In this document: positions 21,607-33,104 of the stretch, piece by piece
Layout: each line of letters opens with the position of its first letter
Position numbering within the stretch: the first letter of the stretch is position 1
NCBI GenBank assembly: GCA_034440615.1
Contig: JAOTOM010005140.1
Span: 440,001-504,000, forward strand
Source of the DNA: Ashinkailepas kermadecensis
Taxonomy: Eukaryota; Arthropoda; Thecostraca; Neolepadidae
Reading direction: 5' to 3'
Length of the DNA stretch: 64,000 bases
Program-made: the position numbers and the translations under genes
Notes under the pieces: generated by a model
What the model saw: only the letters and a program-made list of their open reading frames with translations
Told to the model about the DNA's origin: nothing
Database searches by the model: none

Positions 21607-22878
21607 CAATGGACAAGTTTCATGTCGGGACAAACCGTATTTTTTTCAAGTTTCACTACTGATTTTTATTTCTAAAGACGATTGTGGCATGCATTTATTT
21701 TTTAAAAGTCCTTAAAGAGCTTAAATAATCCTAAAATCGCTTCAGAATGCCTCGCTTTGTGATTGGTCAACACATCTGTGACGTCACGTATGTCGAGGGT
21801 AGCGAAGGTCCACTGCGGGCCATTTGATTTTACGTATAGGACGCTACCAAGGTTGGATTAATCGTGACTGTTTTAGCTTAAATGGCATCCGACCGTCGGG
21901 TGACTTAGATGTCCCGGCAGTTGTTCGGGCTCTTGTCAAAAGGCACCCATCTTGGTATATCGGTGTGCCTCCAGAGTACTTCTATATCGTTGGTCTATTA
22001 GCCAATATGATTAAATATGTAAACAGAGGTCAGGCTTGACAGCGGAATATTTAGTGTCTGGCAATGATGCGCATAAGATTAGACATGCCGAGTCATCTGC
22101 TCGCCGATCTGTTCGGTGTGAGCACTGGTTGCGTATCCAGGCTGCTAGCTCTTGTCGTGCCTGTGCTTGGGAGCTGTTTAAACGAATTGGTTGCTTCGCC
22201 AGAACAGCAACCGATCCGTGATAATCTGCCTCATGCATTTATGGCAAATTGTTCGTCCTGTGAAAGCATTGTTGATTGCTTCGAGATCCAAATTGAAAAG
22301 CCGGCTCACGCGGTCGCGCAGAGCACGTCATGGTCAGAGTACAAAAAAAATGCAATAGTGTAAAATATCTCATTTTTGCTACCCCTGACGGGCTGATCAA
22401 CCTTGTATCGGATGGCAAACCAGGGCGCGTCAGTGACATGGACATCGTGTGCAGTTCAGAATACCTGGACTGTCTGCGCAACGGTGCAACAGTTTTAGCA
22501 GATAGAGGTTTCAAGGAGTTGGAGAGCGAGGCAGCAAAACGCGGCTGTTCATCAGTCCGGCCAGCAAGCGCTCGAAAGGATGAAACTCAGTTTAGTGCCA
22601 CTCACTTTGTCCTCCATGACGTGATTCGGTTGAAAAACTTGGCGTAGAACTACCCGATCCAGACTTCACTGCGCGTCTCCGGCCTGGCCGCTTCGAGGCT
22701 CAACATATCTGACGTCATCACTACAAGTAGATTTTTAGATCGAAGACAACACTTAACTGAAATCATTTAATTAAGTAGAAAATGCACCTCCGATGAGCAA
22801 AATACTTCAGTTTTGTATACGAAATATTACATACGTTTTTTTGCAACAAAATACCCATTACGTGAAACTTGTCCATTG
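21607..22878 (+). mobile_element. ISL2EU/Harbinger-type DNA transposon, 1.27 kb
   Basis: CAATGGACAAGTTTCAYGT is present as terminal inverted repeats at 21607-21625 and (reverse complement) 22860-22878. Between them lies a DDE_Tnp_4-type transposase remnant on the plus strand. I could not resolve a target duplication (left flank GATAC, right flank TCTTG), so the terminal base is uncertain. Confidence 0.7.
21824..22690 (+). pseudogene. DDE_Tnp_4 (HARBI1/ISL2EU-like) transposase, degenerate
   Basis: A helix-turn-helix part (MRIRLDMPSHLLADLFGVS, near 22067) precedes the catalytic domain. The first aspartate lies in VDCFEIQ, followed by AQSTSWSEYKK, the second aspartate in PGRVSDMDI and the third in VLADRGF. 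This order is the DDE_Tnp_4 hallmark. The expected HVERxIxRLK block with the catalytic glutamate is collapsed to VLHDVIRLKNL, so the glutamate is lost. Lesions include stops between 22036 and 22060, a frameshift in the A-run at 22342-22350, and a frame change near 22640. No THAP DNA-binding domain is visible upstream, although many ISL2EU elements have one. The protein would have cut and pasted the element; this copy cannot. Confidence 0.75.
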
Positions 22879-22999
22879 TCTTGTTCTTGTGTTTTTATGA
22901 TTCTGTGCTTGGGCTGCTGCTGGTGAATTAGTAAGTATAACTAGGATTATATACACACCTGAAAACTTACTAGTTGATATAGAATACATCGGGGACCTG

Positions 23000-23640
23000 G
23001 ACTGGGTGCGTGACGGAGAATGTAAACAAATTGATCCAAGAGGGAATACAGAAAATTGAAATGGACCTAAGAAGAGAGATGCAGAACATCAAGGAAGAGT
23101 GCAACAAATAAAAGATGAGATGAAACAATTAAAGGAGGAAAACAAACAACTAAAAAAAGGAACTTGTGGACACAAACAATCAGATGAACGAAATTGAGCA
23201 ATATACACGGAAGGATTCTCAGATTCTGGATGGAGGTGGGCTCCCATCTGCACCACCGGATACATATGAGGAACCACAAAAAAACTGTTTCGGACCCAAA
23301 GTTTAATCAGAAGGGTGACAACAAGACAAAAATCATAGTACATGGAAATTTGACAGCGAAACGGGCAGCACAAATGCAGGTGCTCCGATATCTGTGGGAC
23401 AAAGGTCTCATAGTTCACTACCGCACTAAAAATGGAAAGATCATGGCACGTAAAAGCAAAGAACAGAGGTACGTCACAATATGGCACATCAATAAATTAT
23501 ACAGGCCACTGAAAAGGCACCACCCAAGTCCACATCATACCACCAGTCCCAAAGATCATTCAACAAAGAGGAAACACCTGCAGGAAGCAGAACATCCCAG
23601 AGGGTGGATCTAGCAGAGTATACAATACGCACAACCAGGA
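23000..23640 (+). pseudogene. retroelement ORF1-like relic with coiled coil
   Basis: A lysine/glutamate-rich stretch in shifting frames (MDLRREMQNIKEE, then VQQIKDEMKQLKEENKQLKK) leads into NQMNEIEQYTRKDSQIL. A later block reads KTKIIVHGNLTAKRAAQMQV, then HYRTKNGKIMARKSKEQRYV. A coiled coil followed by N-x-x-EQYxRKD and a C-terminal block with T.NGKI..R is typical of the ORF1/L1-type RNA-binding proteins of retroelements. Several stops and frameshifts break it. No reverse transcriptase follows. The assignment is from pattern memory. Confidence 0.4.
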
Positions 23641-23649
23641 GTGGGGACA

Positions 23650-24360
23650 TATGTGGAAGGAATAGGGCACGTGAATCGATTGCAGAGCATTAAATGGAAA
23701 AAGATAACATATGCATACCATATACAATGCATATCTACTGTCGTATTGACCACCTAAAAATTGTATTTTAATGTATATTTACATGGAGATACTTTGCATG
23801 GATTCATGTTCTGTGGGACTGAACATACAAAGATGATATGGGACATGGTAGCTTTTCTGAATGACTGTTTAGACTCACATGCATTGAAATCTACTAAGAC
23901 ATCCCTGGCTATGCTCCCGCTCATACTGCCAAAGTGCTATTGGTATGACGTGGGAGTATGGAGAGTGAATGTGAGTGTGAATGAAAGGTGAAGTCACTCT
24001 GTTGGCTTGCTTCAAGGAAGCTTTTTAAACTGAGACACTAGGGGTGCCATGTGCAAAACTCCTGAGCACTTGTGAAATTATGGAGAAACTTACACGAATG
24101 AGCTGTAAGTTATTACAAACTCATACAACTAGTTGCATATAGTATACAATATAGCCACAGAAGGTACACAATAGTACCAACCCACCAAAGCTGACCATCA
24201 ACAATACAATCATCTTCCATGCAGAGGTACTTCAGCCTGTATCCGCATTGTGCTATCAAATGGTCCACACAGCAGCGTTTGCATGACAAAAGACCAGTAT
24301 GGTTTATGCACATTTATGAACTGGGATTGCTTTCCCTTACTCATGGGTATGGATATGTAT
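23650..24360. other. no recognised feature
   Basis: AT-rich sequence. A 76-codon plus frame at 23761-23991 has no family resemblance that I can name. Confidence 0.3.
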
Positions 24361-24361
24361 G

Positions 24362-24362
<1 letters not shown>

Positions 24363-24394
<32 letters not shown>

Positions 24395-24432
24395 TAGATA
24401 GATATATGTATGCATATATATATATGTATGCA
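24363..24432. repeat. (TA)n / (GATA)n microsatellite
   Basis: TA run with TAGATAGATAGATA in the middle and ATGTATGCATATATATATGTATGCATGC toward the right. Confidence 0.9.
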
Positions 24433-24789
24433 TGCATGTACCTATTTGCATCCATGTATGCCATGGCACCCATTTTCACCTGGATGCAGATCCACCATCT
24501 GACTCTTGTTCTGTTAACTGTGGGCTAGATTTCTTATCCTAGGTACCTACCCACCTACCTATCCTATTCCAGCATCCATTTTATCATTACATTACAATCT
24601 TATTACACACATCCTACCTTGCTTCCATGATAGAGTTTCCTGAGTTGGTACCCATCTACATACCAAGGTACCTGGGTGACCAGAGGAATTATTATATATC
24701 AGGTCAGCATCAATAGCAAGTTCAATTATACATCTTAGTCTTATCAGGTGGCCACTTGCCCATCTACCTAAGTGGGCAATCATTCATTA

Positions 24790-25060
24790 ACAGCGCCCTG
24801 GAGGGCCTCTGAAAATTACGCGCATTGGAGGGGGGGGGGCGGATTCCGCTCCCCCCCCCCCCCCCCTAAGATTTCGGCTCCTATTAAAGCTGGAGTAACG
24901 AAGTTCTCAGGGTGGATGGGTACGGTAGTGAACTCTATTGTGTGCAAATTTCATGATCTTAGGTCAATATCTTCAAGGTCAAATGAGGTCGCACATGTAA
25001 ACAAATTATTGTTTTGCGTGGCTTGGCTTGTCATTGTTATGGATCACTGTGATGGTGTTT
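24790..25060 (+). repeat. dispersed repeat with AGGTCA half-sites, copy 1
   Basis: Begins with TTACGCGCATTGGAGGGGGG, then GGATTCCGCTC and a long C run. A tail follows with TTAGGTCAATATCTTCAAGG and TCAAATGAGGTCG, giving AGGTCA-AATG-AGGTCG. The inverted copy is at 25385-25790 and a third relative at 51840-52060. Confidence 0.55.
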
Positions 25061-25384
25061 AAATGATCCAAAATGGGCATCAATGATGTTTTGGACATTA
25101 CTCATGATGCAATACAGATTCTAGACCTGGCATTTGACCTCAGGTCACCTATATAACAGCACTTTATCAGGCCAGTTACCTGTTCATGTTACCCGCCCGC
25201 CCGACTGCTCCGTCGGGCGGCAAAGTATGGAGTATGGAAAGTATGGCGCCAAAGTATGGAAATGCTCAGGTACACAATGACAAACAGTAGTTTCCAGGAT
25301 GTGTAGGGAGTAACATACAGTGACATCAATCGCATGACAGTCATTTGCATTTATGACAACATTCCAGTTGACCAAGTTTGGTTC

Positions 25385-25790
25385 CATTAACCTGTCATGA
25401 ACTTGACCTGACTTGACCTCGGTGACCTAACACGACCTTGCAACTATATAGCATAACAATATACATCAAACAAGTCGCTAGTGTTGCCAAGAACACTTCC
25501 CTTTTGCCAATATACGGGAAGCGCATCAGCGCCGATTTTTGTGGTCTGGCGCCACGAAATATTTTGACTTTAACGGCCTCTAACTCGAGAAGAAAAAAAA
25601 ATCGACCGATTTCCGTTTTCTTGATATAAACGACACGCCGGTCATTTCTAAGCAGGTACGCAAAAAATGGCGTATATCGACCGGTCAAATCTGGAGTTAT
25701 GTACGAAAAACCGGAGGGGTGGGCGGATTTCGTCCCTCCCCCCTGCAGTGCGCGTGTTAAACCACTCAAGTACCACACAATAAAACAGGA
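25385..25790 (-). repeat. dispersed repeat with AGGTCA half-sites, copy 2 (inverted)
   Basis: The reverse complement starts CACGCGCACTGCAGGGGGG, then GACGAAATCCGCCCACCCC, matching the head of 24790-25060. On the minus strand its tail near 25400-25430 has three AGGTCA half-sites in direct orientation, spaced CCG and AGTC. Confidence 0.55.
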
Positions 25791-26390
25791 CACTTAGTAT
25801 AGACACCTAGGGACTGCCTAATTTACTATACAACCAGTCAATCACGACTATGAATGAGTATGAACTCTCCATCAATGAAACTCCTTTTCGCTTATAAATA
25901 TTACGCATGTGCGACAACCAAGCGTAAAACTGCAAGATCTTTAAGGTAATTTAAATTAGGCAAAACAATTATTCAGCTTTGCAATCAGAATACTCCAAGA
26001 GACTTTATGAAATAATAGCACTACATATTTATTTTCAAATCACTTCCTGAGTACTTATAATCAGACGCAAAGCCATTACTCATTTTACTTACACGCTTTT
26101 TTATTTACAAACCATCCTCTATGCTGAAGCAGGTGATGACATTTAAAGAACATATTTCTAGATCACAAGATACCCACAAGTTTCCCTCACTGGGAAGAAT
26201 AATCACCATATTTACTGCTGCTTTTTACTTTATTTACCATTTATTCATATTTATTTTTATTTCTTCCTTTTTTTCCCGTGACACCCCAATCTGGGTCCCG
26301 ATCAGAAAAGGTGACAAAATAAATACTGGTATTGAAACTAGGTTATTTAGGTGAAGAAAAAACCAACAGGTCAAGGTAAGGTAGGCATTT
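25790..26390. other. AT-rich sequence, possible 5' leader of the LINE fragment that follows
   Basis: Low-complexity TTTAT patches; no gene seen. Confidence 0.3.
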
Positions 26391-26399
26391 AAGAAATAT

Positions 26400-26905
26400 T
26401 ACAGCGGCTGGTGACATATATCAAGGTCAGGCCAGTTTTCTCAATTATTTGAAACAGAGACTGGGAGAGGAATTTTCTGAATGTGAAGACACCCTAAGAC
26501 AATGTGATTATGTACTTCCAACCAAACTTAGAACAGATATGCACAAGGGTTATTTTTCCATAATACGCTTAAATGTTAGATCTGTGAAGAATAAATTTGA
26601 TGACTTAGAAAACTTCTTAGCTACAACAGGAATCAACTGGTCAGCTGTATGTTATGAGAAACATGGCTTAATAAAGATACAGAAAAGTTCCTCAAAATGA
26701 ACAATTACAAATTGTTTGCAGCAAGTCGAAGGTAGGGAGAAGGAGGGGTCTGCAATTTACATTCACAATAATTTTGAATCAAGAGAAAGGAAAGATATTG
26801 TAGATCAACTTGATGAAGCTGCTGCTGTTGGAAGTAAACTTGAGTCTCAAAACAGTACCACATCTATTATCGTTTGCCAGGTTTATCGTCCAAGTATATT
26901 ATTTT
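26400..26905 (+). pseudogene. CR1-like LINE ORF2 N-terminus (APE endonuclease), truncated
   Basis: Open from 26449 through FSIIRLNVRSVKNKFDDLEN, the start of the apurinic/apyrimidinic-type endonuclease that nicks target DNA. The glutamate motif ETWLNKDTEKF is present near 26655 but in another frame. Further on come EGSAIYIHNNFESRERKD and TTSIIVCQVYRP, where the sequence ends with a TAA at 26905. At least two frameshifts separate these pieces. The style of the domain fits the LINEs at 18.4 and 57 kb, so this may be the 5' part of the same family. Confidence 0.75.
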
Positions 26906-27319
26906 AATTCCATATGTCATTCTTTCTCCCTCTATCTATTTCATTAGGCAGTAGATCTGAATCCACCTGCATCCATCTGGACTGGAATTTAACCGGTTCT
27001 AAAATGGGTGAGAATTCAGATGTTTGACGAACGATGATCTTTCCAACCTTACACATGTTTCTGATCTATGGTATTATTTGAATTTGGCACGGCGTATGGT
27101 TGAAAACCTAAGTATGGATTTTCTCCTTTGATATTTATTTTAAATTGGCTGGTTGACCTTGACCTGTTTGTTTGAAGATTTATCCGTGGTTCTTTGCCAT
27201 TTGACTTTTTATTGTTTATTTTTGTGGTAGTGCTTCCTCTAGTGGTTACTGTGATTTAATCTCCCCACACCGTATACATGCGATTTACAATTAAAGACCG
27301 GTAGGGGTGTCGTTTTATA

Positions 27320-27485
27320 TACTTTTGAAGGGGCAATGTCTCCCCAATGTTGGCTTCGCCCCCAAATAACTTTAACTGTTATCGTGGGACCCTATGAAAT
27401 GTGTCCCCCATCCATTTGGGCCTGTCCATTGTCTTCATGCATTTCCCCCCACCCCAATAACTTTCAGAAATCAACACCCGTGAAG
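27320..27485 (+). repeat. dispersed repeat, copy 1 (also 33105-33265)
   Basis: AATGTTGGCTTYGCCC, then GGRACCCTATGWARTKT, GCCCATTGYCTTCATRYAT and CAATAACTTTCAGAAA follow in the same order as in 33105-33265. The sequence looks like a MITE or SINE end; no coding. Confidence 0.55.
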
Positions 27486-27949
27486 ACAGGTGTAACTTTC
27501 TAATGACAAAGCAATGCGGTAGTAAAGAAAAAGATTATTTGCATAGTTATGTCATCAAATTGATCACCTCTTCCACCAAAAGCTGCTAAAAATGAGTCAC
27601 GTATGGCTGTGTCGAGTTTCGTCACGCTATTTCTTGATAAAATTATTATATAACTACATTACGACAAGGTAATTTCGTGGTAATCATGATGCGCGACAGA
27701 CGAATTCATTGCGCAACCAGCCAGGCCGTTGGAGCAGATAGGTGTGTTCACAAGACCAAATAATGTTCGTCTTCGACACCACTCTCAGTAATATAACAGC
27801 GACCCTTATGAGCCCGAGGACCGAAGGCCTGGAGCGGCTACCAGTGTTTGAAACTTGGGTGGGAGGGGGAGGGCTGGCATTCTGCAGTTTGCCACGGCTA
27901 GGGTATCTGGCAGTCACTTCCTGAGTGGCGCGGATATCCGCTGGACCTT

Positions 27950-28622
27950 CCTCGGACAACCAGATGGCATCGGCCGGATGCATTATGGTGCTATGGCGCC
28001 GGCCAGACAGGATGCTGCTGATTCCTCGGACGGCCAAATGACATCGGTCAGACACACTATCGCGCTATGGCTGCTGCTGATCCCTCGGACAGCCACATGA
28101 CATCGGTCAGACACACTATCGCGCTATGGCGCCGGCCAGACAAGATGCTGCTGATCCCTGGGACGACCACATGACATCGGCCAGACACACTATCGCGCTA
28201 TGGCGCCGGCCAGACAGGATGCTGCTGATCCCTGGGACGGCCACATGACATCGGCCAGACACACTACCGCGCTATGGCGCCGGCCAGACAGGATGTTGCT
28301 GATTCCTCGGATATGCTGCTGATTCCTCGGACGGCCACATGACATCGGTCAGACACACTACCGCGGTATGGCGCCGGCCAGACAGGATGTTGCTGATTCC
28401 TCGGATATGCTGCTGATTCCTCGGACAGCCACATTACATCGGCCAGACACACTATCGCGCTATGGCGCCGGCCAGACAAGATGCTGCTGATCCCTGGGAC
28501 GACCACATGACATCGGCCAGACACACTATCGCGCTATGACAAGATGCTGCTGATTCCTCGGGCGACCAGGCGGTGCCAGCCAGGTACGTGACGCCACTGA
28601 CTCCTCGGACGACCAGATGGCA
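27950..28622. repeat. ~74-bp minisatellite, ~8 copies, with internal sub-duplications
   Basis: Units share GACATCGGYCAGACACACTA, CGCGCTATGGCGCCGGCCAG and GATGCTGCTGATYCCTSGGA. Some units gain an extra GATATGCTGCTGATTCCTCG block (28310 and 28405). Confidence 0.9.
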
Positions 28623-28939
28623 ACACCCAGTCACACGATGCAGTTAATTCTTCACACAGCCGGCCCAAAAACACCGCGCATACTTCGGGCCAAAGCAACA
28701 CTCATGGAGGGCGATTCTAGAAATAATGACGCCGCAAACTATACCATGGTGATGATGGTAGTTTTGTACTTAGGACTCGCTACGTCGTCATTTTGTGGTT
28801 CGTGTCATGCGCTCATGCACACGAGCTTTCGTGACCACATAGCCGATTAAAAAATGATATCCGAGCGCTTACAAGAAAAGATATCTTCTGATTAGTGGCG
28901 TACCGAAGGGGAGGTTAAGGGGGTAATTGTTCCACCTCC

Positions 28940-29590
28940 TCTGAGAGGTCGCGGGCCCCAAGAAGTTGCGCTGTGGCCCCAAAAATCACTCTGGAGTCCG
29001 AAAAATATCACCGGGGCACGGCACATCGCACCAGAACTCGGCATAACTGAAGCGGAAGCCACCAAAATCAATCCGAGTCCTGCAAATTACCCTGGGGTCA
29101 TGAAAATATCGCCAAAGGCCCCCAAAACGCGTCAGGTTTCAAAACAAGCGTGTCAGAGTCCTCAGGGTCACACCGGAATCCAAAAATAGTTGCGCCGGAT
29201 CCCCCAAAATCGTACCGGGTCCGACCAAAATAAGCCCGGAAACCTATCAATCCAGAAAATAAATCCATGACTGAGAAATAATTATAGGGACAGGAAAATC
29301 GCAATAATCGTCCCAAAAACAATCGGGCCTCGAAAAGTGTTCTGGAGCCCCAGAAAATCACGTTGGGTGTCAAACAAATCATGAAAGAGCCCACGAATCA
29401 CACTGAGACCAACAAAATGAAGCCGGGGCCGCAAAAGTCGATCCGGGTCGGAAAATCGTTGGGCCTCAAAAATCGCGCCAGTAGACCCCAGGGCACGTCG
29501 AGACTCGAAAACAAACGTGCTAGGGCTTGGAAAAATCACGCCCTCGGCCTCCAACAAAAAATCCACAAAGTTCCATTGAAATCATTTGGA
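28940..29590. repeat. degenerate ~25-bp tandem repeat tract
   Basis: A long run of units of the type GGGGCCCCAAAAATCACNCC / GGAGTCCGAAAAAT with heavy divergence. It matches the texture at 1-150 and 2563-2690. Both strands contain frames of about 100 codons that are byproducts. Confidence 0.6.
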
Positions 29591-29934
29591 ACCCGAAAAA
29601 AAATTGTAGTCGACTGTAACTCCGAAGCCGTTGGTCGGATCGGGCTAAAAGTTGTCCAGGCGTGTTCAGAGCACAAGATTACCCTGTACACCAATTTTTG
29701 CTCAAATACAAATTTAGTGGGTGTAAAATTTGCACATTTTTGGTCGATCTGTCGTGGAACACACCACAGTAGGGAGACTTGGTGTTTCAGGGCAAGGTAA
29801 TGGACAGGGATGTTGAGATGGGATGGACACTGAAATTGAAACTTAAGGATGGAAAAATGAGTGAGGCACTCCTAGTCTGACCCTTCACCATTAGACTGCT
29901 CCGCCGGATCATTGGAGCACTCAATCCCCCCCTC

Positions 29935-29968
29935 CTCCTACCACCACCACCACCACCACCACCACCAT
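29935..29968. repeat. (CCA)n microsatellite
   Basis: About ten ACC units beside a C/T-rich repeat end. Confidence 0.9.
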
Positions 29969-30399
29969 GACAAATTTGAGGGGGTGCACTCCGGCCTTCC
30001 CAGAGGGGTGCCTTTCCCGGCCGGAGATGGCAGCACCTTCTTATGGGAGGGGGACATATGCCCACGGTGCCCCCTTGTATCCGCCCCTGATCTAAGTGAC
30101 CAGTGTTCAGGGAACCGCCCCACATTTGCTGATAGTTTCCACAGCCAGCGCCGTTAAATCCCAGCTGCTGAATCAGATCGGTGCAGATCGGTGCTGCAGT
30201 CGGCTGCTGAGTTTTCGCCGTCAAATATCGATCGGGAGGCGACCCGCGCGGCTGGACTCGGCAGGAGGGGATAAGCCCGACGGCCGCCATTTTGCTTCTC
30301 CGCTGGACGGTATGTGAGTCAGCTGGCACGACTGGGAAGGCCAACGCGCGTGACCATCTGGACCGGCAAAGGCGGCTCCAGCTGCCGTTACAGAGGTGC

Positions 30400-30521
30400 A
30401 CTAATGGCACGCCAAAGGCGTCACTTGACACGGCTCGGGGGGTCGAGGTTCACTAATGACACGCTAGGGGTGGTGACTGACACTAGCGATGCGCCAATAG
30501 TCACACACACACAAATACATA

Positions 30522-30615
<94 letters not shown>

Positions 30616-30830
30616 AAGGATACCACCACGGGTCACTTATGACACAACTTTGGTACCTCGAGAGGTCACCATTGACACGGCAGAGATGCCAACAAGAGTT
30701 GCCGGCGACACGCGATGGGCACGATCAGGGGTTACCAATCGCAATGCTATAGGTGCTAGGTGGTAGGCTAGGTGTGCCACCAAAAATCCTCGCCGACATT
30801 CGGGCAGACCGTCAAGGATCACTAACGCTC
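30400..30830. repeat. degenerate ~30-bp repeats interrupted by (TA)n(CA)n
   Basis: Imperfect units with TCACTAATGACACGC / GTCACTTATGACACA / GGTCACCATTGACACG recur at ~30-40 bp on both sides of the microsatellite at 30521-30614 ((TA)n then (CA)14). Confidence 0.6.
30521..30614. repeat. (TA)n(CA)n compound microsatellite
   Basis: TA to 30584, then CA to 30614. Confidence 0.96.
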
Positions 30831-31099
30831 AGGGGCGGATCCAAGTATTTTGTTTGGCCGAGGGGGTGGGGTCACTTGTTCTGAAAGTGCACCATTTCCC
30901 CAGAGGAAGGATGCCTTTTCCACCTTGTCTACTCGATGGGCGCCATCAGCTGAAAATGTGTGGAGGGGGAGCATTCCAGCATCCTGAAGGGGTATGTTTT
31001 CCCAGTCGCCTGGGCGGCACATCTATATCGGGGGAGGAAGTACATGTCCCCAGCCGCCGCTCTTGGATCCCCCACTGCCAACAATATGACTGTGTCGGG

Positions 31100-31215
31100 G
31101 GCGTCATCAGGGGCGCCACACCAACGGTCGTTAAGAATACCGATGGTCGTACGCTATGGTCGTACCACCAATTGTCGTACGCCATACCAATGGTCATACC
31201 AAAACTGTCGTCGTT
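31100..31215. repeat. short irregular repeats of a GGTCGTACG type
   Basis: ATGGTCGTACGCTATGGTCG and related pieces with CCAATTGTCGTACGCCATAC recur over ~90 bp. Confidence 0.5.
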
Positions 31216-32130
31216 AGAGTATCGTGACCTCAGAGATTACAGAGATCGCAGAGGCACTTTGGCGGTCTCGACTCGAGGGTCCATTCTACGTTTCATTGAT
31301 CGGCAAGATTGCAACAGGATACCCTCAAAGAGTCCTCACATAGTTTCCATTAGTTATCACATCCCTTCGAGGCCCCTGAAGATAAAACACGACCTGTCTG
31401 CCTGAGAGGCCCATCTTGTAGATCCAAAGTCCCCTGTCGCGCATGGAGATCAAACGCATTGCATCAGCATCCACTCGGCTAGCTGTAAAAGCCAAGCGAT
31501 GCGAAGCGGGCATCGAAATTGCGAAACGGGCAAGCAGAGAAGGAAGCGGAGCGGCCAAGAAGAGATCGGAGCACTGGAAATTCATGACACACACGAAAGT
31601 GATCGGAGCATGTACGTAAAAAGCACCCCAAATAAAAAGAACTCATCTGCGTAGATTATCCACAAAAGTAGGCCATTCGGTTCCACCACTATGGAAAAAG
31701 TAGGGTAGGCATAAATTTTATGTCAGTACCTTCTACTCCACTGTCATCGAATCCTGCCTCACCAACAGCATCCTTTAAAAAAATAGTTTAGATGGGTCAT
31801 CGCGTCTAATTGCACAAATGCGTGCATTTCGGCTGAAAAACTACGAGGGTGTAGCGGTTCCATTTTCACAACAGACTGAATGCTGTGGTTTATTACTTTT
31901 TATATAAATTGCACTATATTTTATCATTGAAGCCCCATTTTCTTCATTATGGTGATTTGATGAGGATAGAATGGTCAGGCAAGCTGGTCGACCGCTAAGA
32001 CCGAGTTTTCAGGTAAAAAATTAATATGGAATGGTAGTAGCTAGGCCTGGTCACCAGCGTAGGATTTTTGGGGGAGGATGCTGAATTTCATGTTTTTATT
32101 CACAATAATTTGTGAGCCAATTCAAGGTAG
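31216..32130. other. no recognised feature
   Basis: Unique-looking AT-rich sequence; no gene supported. Confidence 0.35.
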
Positions 32131-32141
32131 GACGGTTACTT

Positions 32142-32330
32142 CTCAGGGGCGGAGGCAGGCAGGTTATTGGGGGCATGTGCCTCCCCACCGTCCCCCACCC
32201 ATTGAAAGTTGGCGCCCCTCAGACGGGAAGGCCCTTCTCCCGGGGAGGCTTGTGTTCACCCCTCTCAAGGGATATTAATTGTCAATGGAAGGGGTCTTCC
32301 AGAGGAGTGCCCATTCCCAAATGAAGTTAC
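32142..32330. repeat. G/C-rich dispersed repeat end (CAGGGGCGGA type)
   Basis: CAGGGGCGGAGGCAGGCAGG at 32142 resembles CAGGGGCGGATCCAAG at 30831, AGGAGCCGATACAGGGGTGG at 33441 and TGGCGGATCCAGGGAGGGGC at 34040. These look like ends of one or more non-autonomous DNA transposon families. I could not define full copies. Confidence 0.4.
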
Positions 32331-32863
32331 TTGACCCCATCGGGTAGGTGCGTACCTAATTATTAGCATCTTAGCAGTCACTAGTAATCAAATAATTAAG
32401 AATATATCAGGGGTGTAGGATCGCAAGATCAGTTCGCAAGATCAGCTGAACCCGGAGTCGATCAACCTAGGGTACTCCCAAATACCAATTTCTACCCGGA
32501 TTTTATGTTCCACCAATACTACAGAATACTTAGAAGAACCGCGATAATATCATCACTACTCATGACAAATGTTGGGCAATCTTACACCTACCTGGGTTGA
32601 ACACGAGTAGTTTGCCGTACTCGACATTTATGCAACATTGCTTGAATTGTTCATGGGTTTGAGTTCCAAAGTTAGGGGGGCTGGCTGCCAAGTTTGGGGG
32701 CTGAAGCTGTAAGTTGGAGGGGATGGAGGCCTCCCAGCTACATAGGATTATACACCCCTGGAATATATACACTTCGGTAGTTTACCTAAACTAATACATC
32801 TGTGGTATGTATTGCCACTATTCCATTTGCAATGCTTTCAGGAAGCCTTTTCAGGTCAATAAC

Positions 32864-32891
32864 TTGAAGCCAATCACGTGATTGGCTTCAA
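32864..32891. repeat. 28-bp perfect palindrome centred on CACGTG
   Basis: TTGAAGCCAATCAC is followed by its exact reverse complement, so the centre is the E-box hexamer CACGTG with an inverted CCAAT on each side. Confidence 0.9.
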
Positions 32892-33104
32892 ATTATTCAC
32901 CGCACTGTTCGCATAGTGTCAATGTTTGTTTCGTGTTTTACATTTAGTACATCGTGTTTTATGTTGATATTGTTTTACAAATCGCAAAACTGGCCAACCA
33001 CTAAACGCCGCCGAGCTTCTACGCTTGAATATCGTTCGGCGCTGGCTTGCCAGAATGAAATTCCGTCGCGGAGGAGCAGGTGTGTAGCCTTGTATGGTTT
33101 TGGG

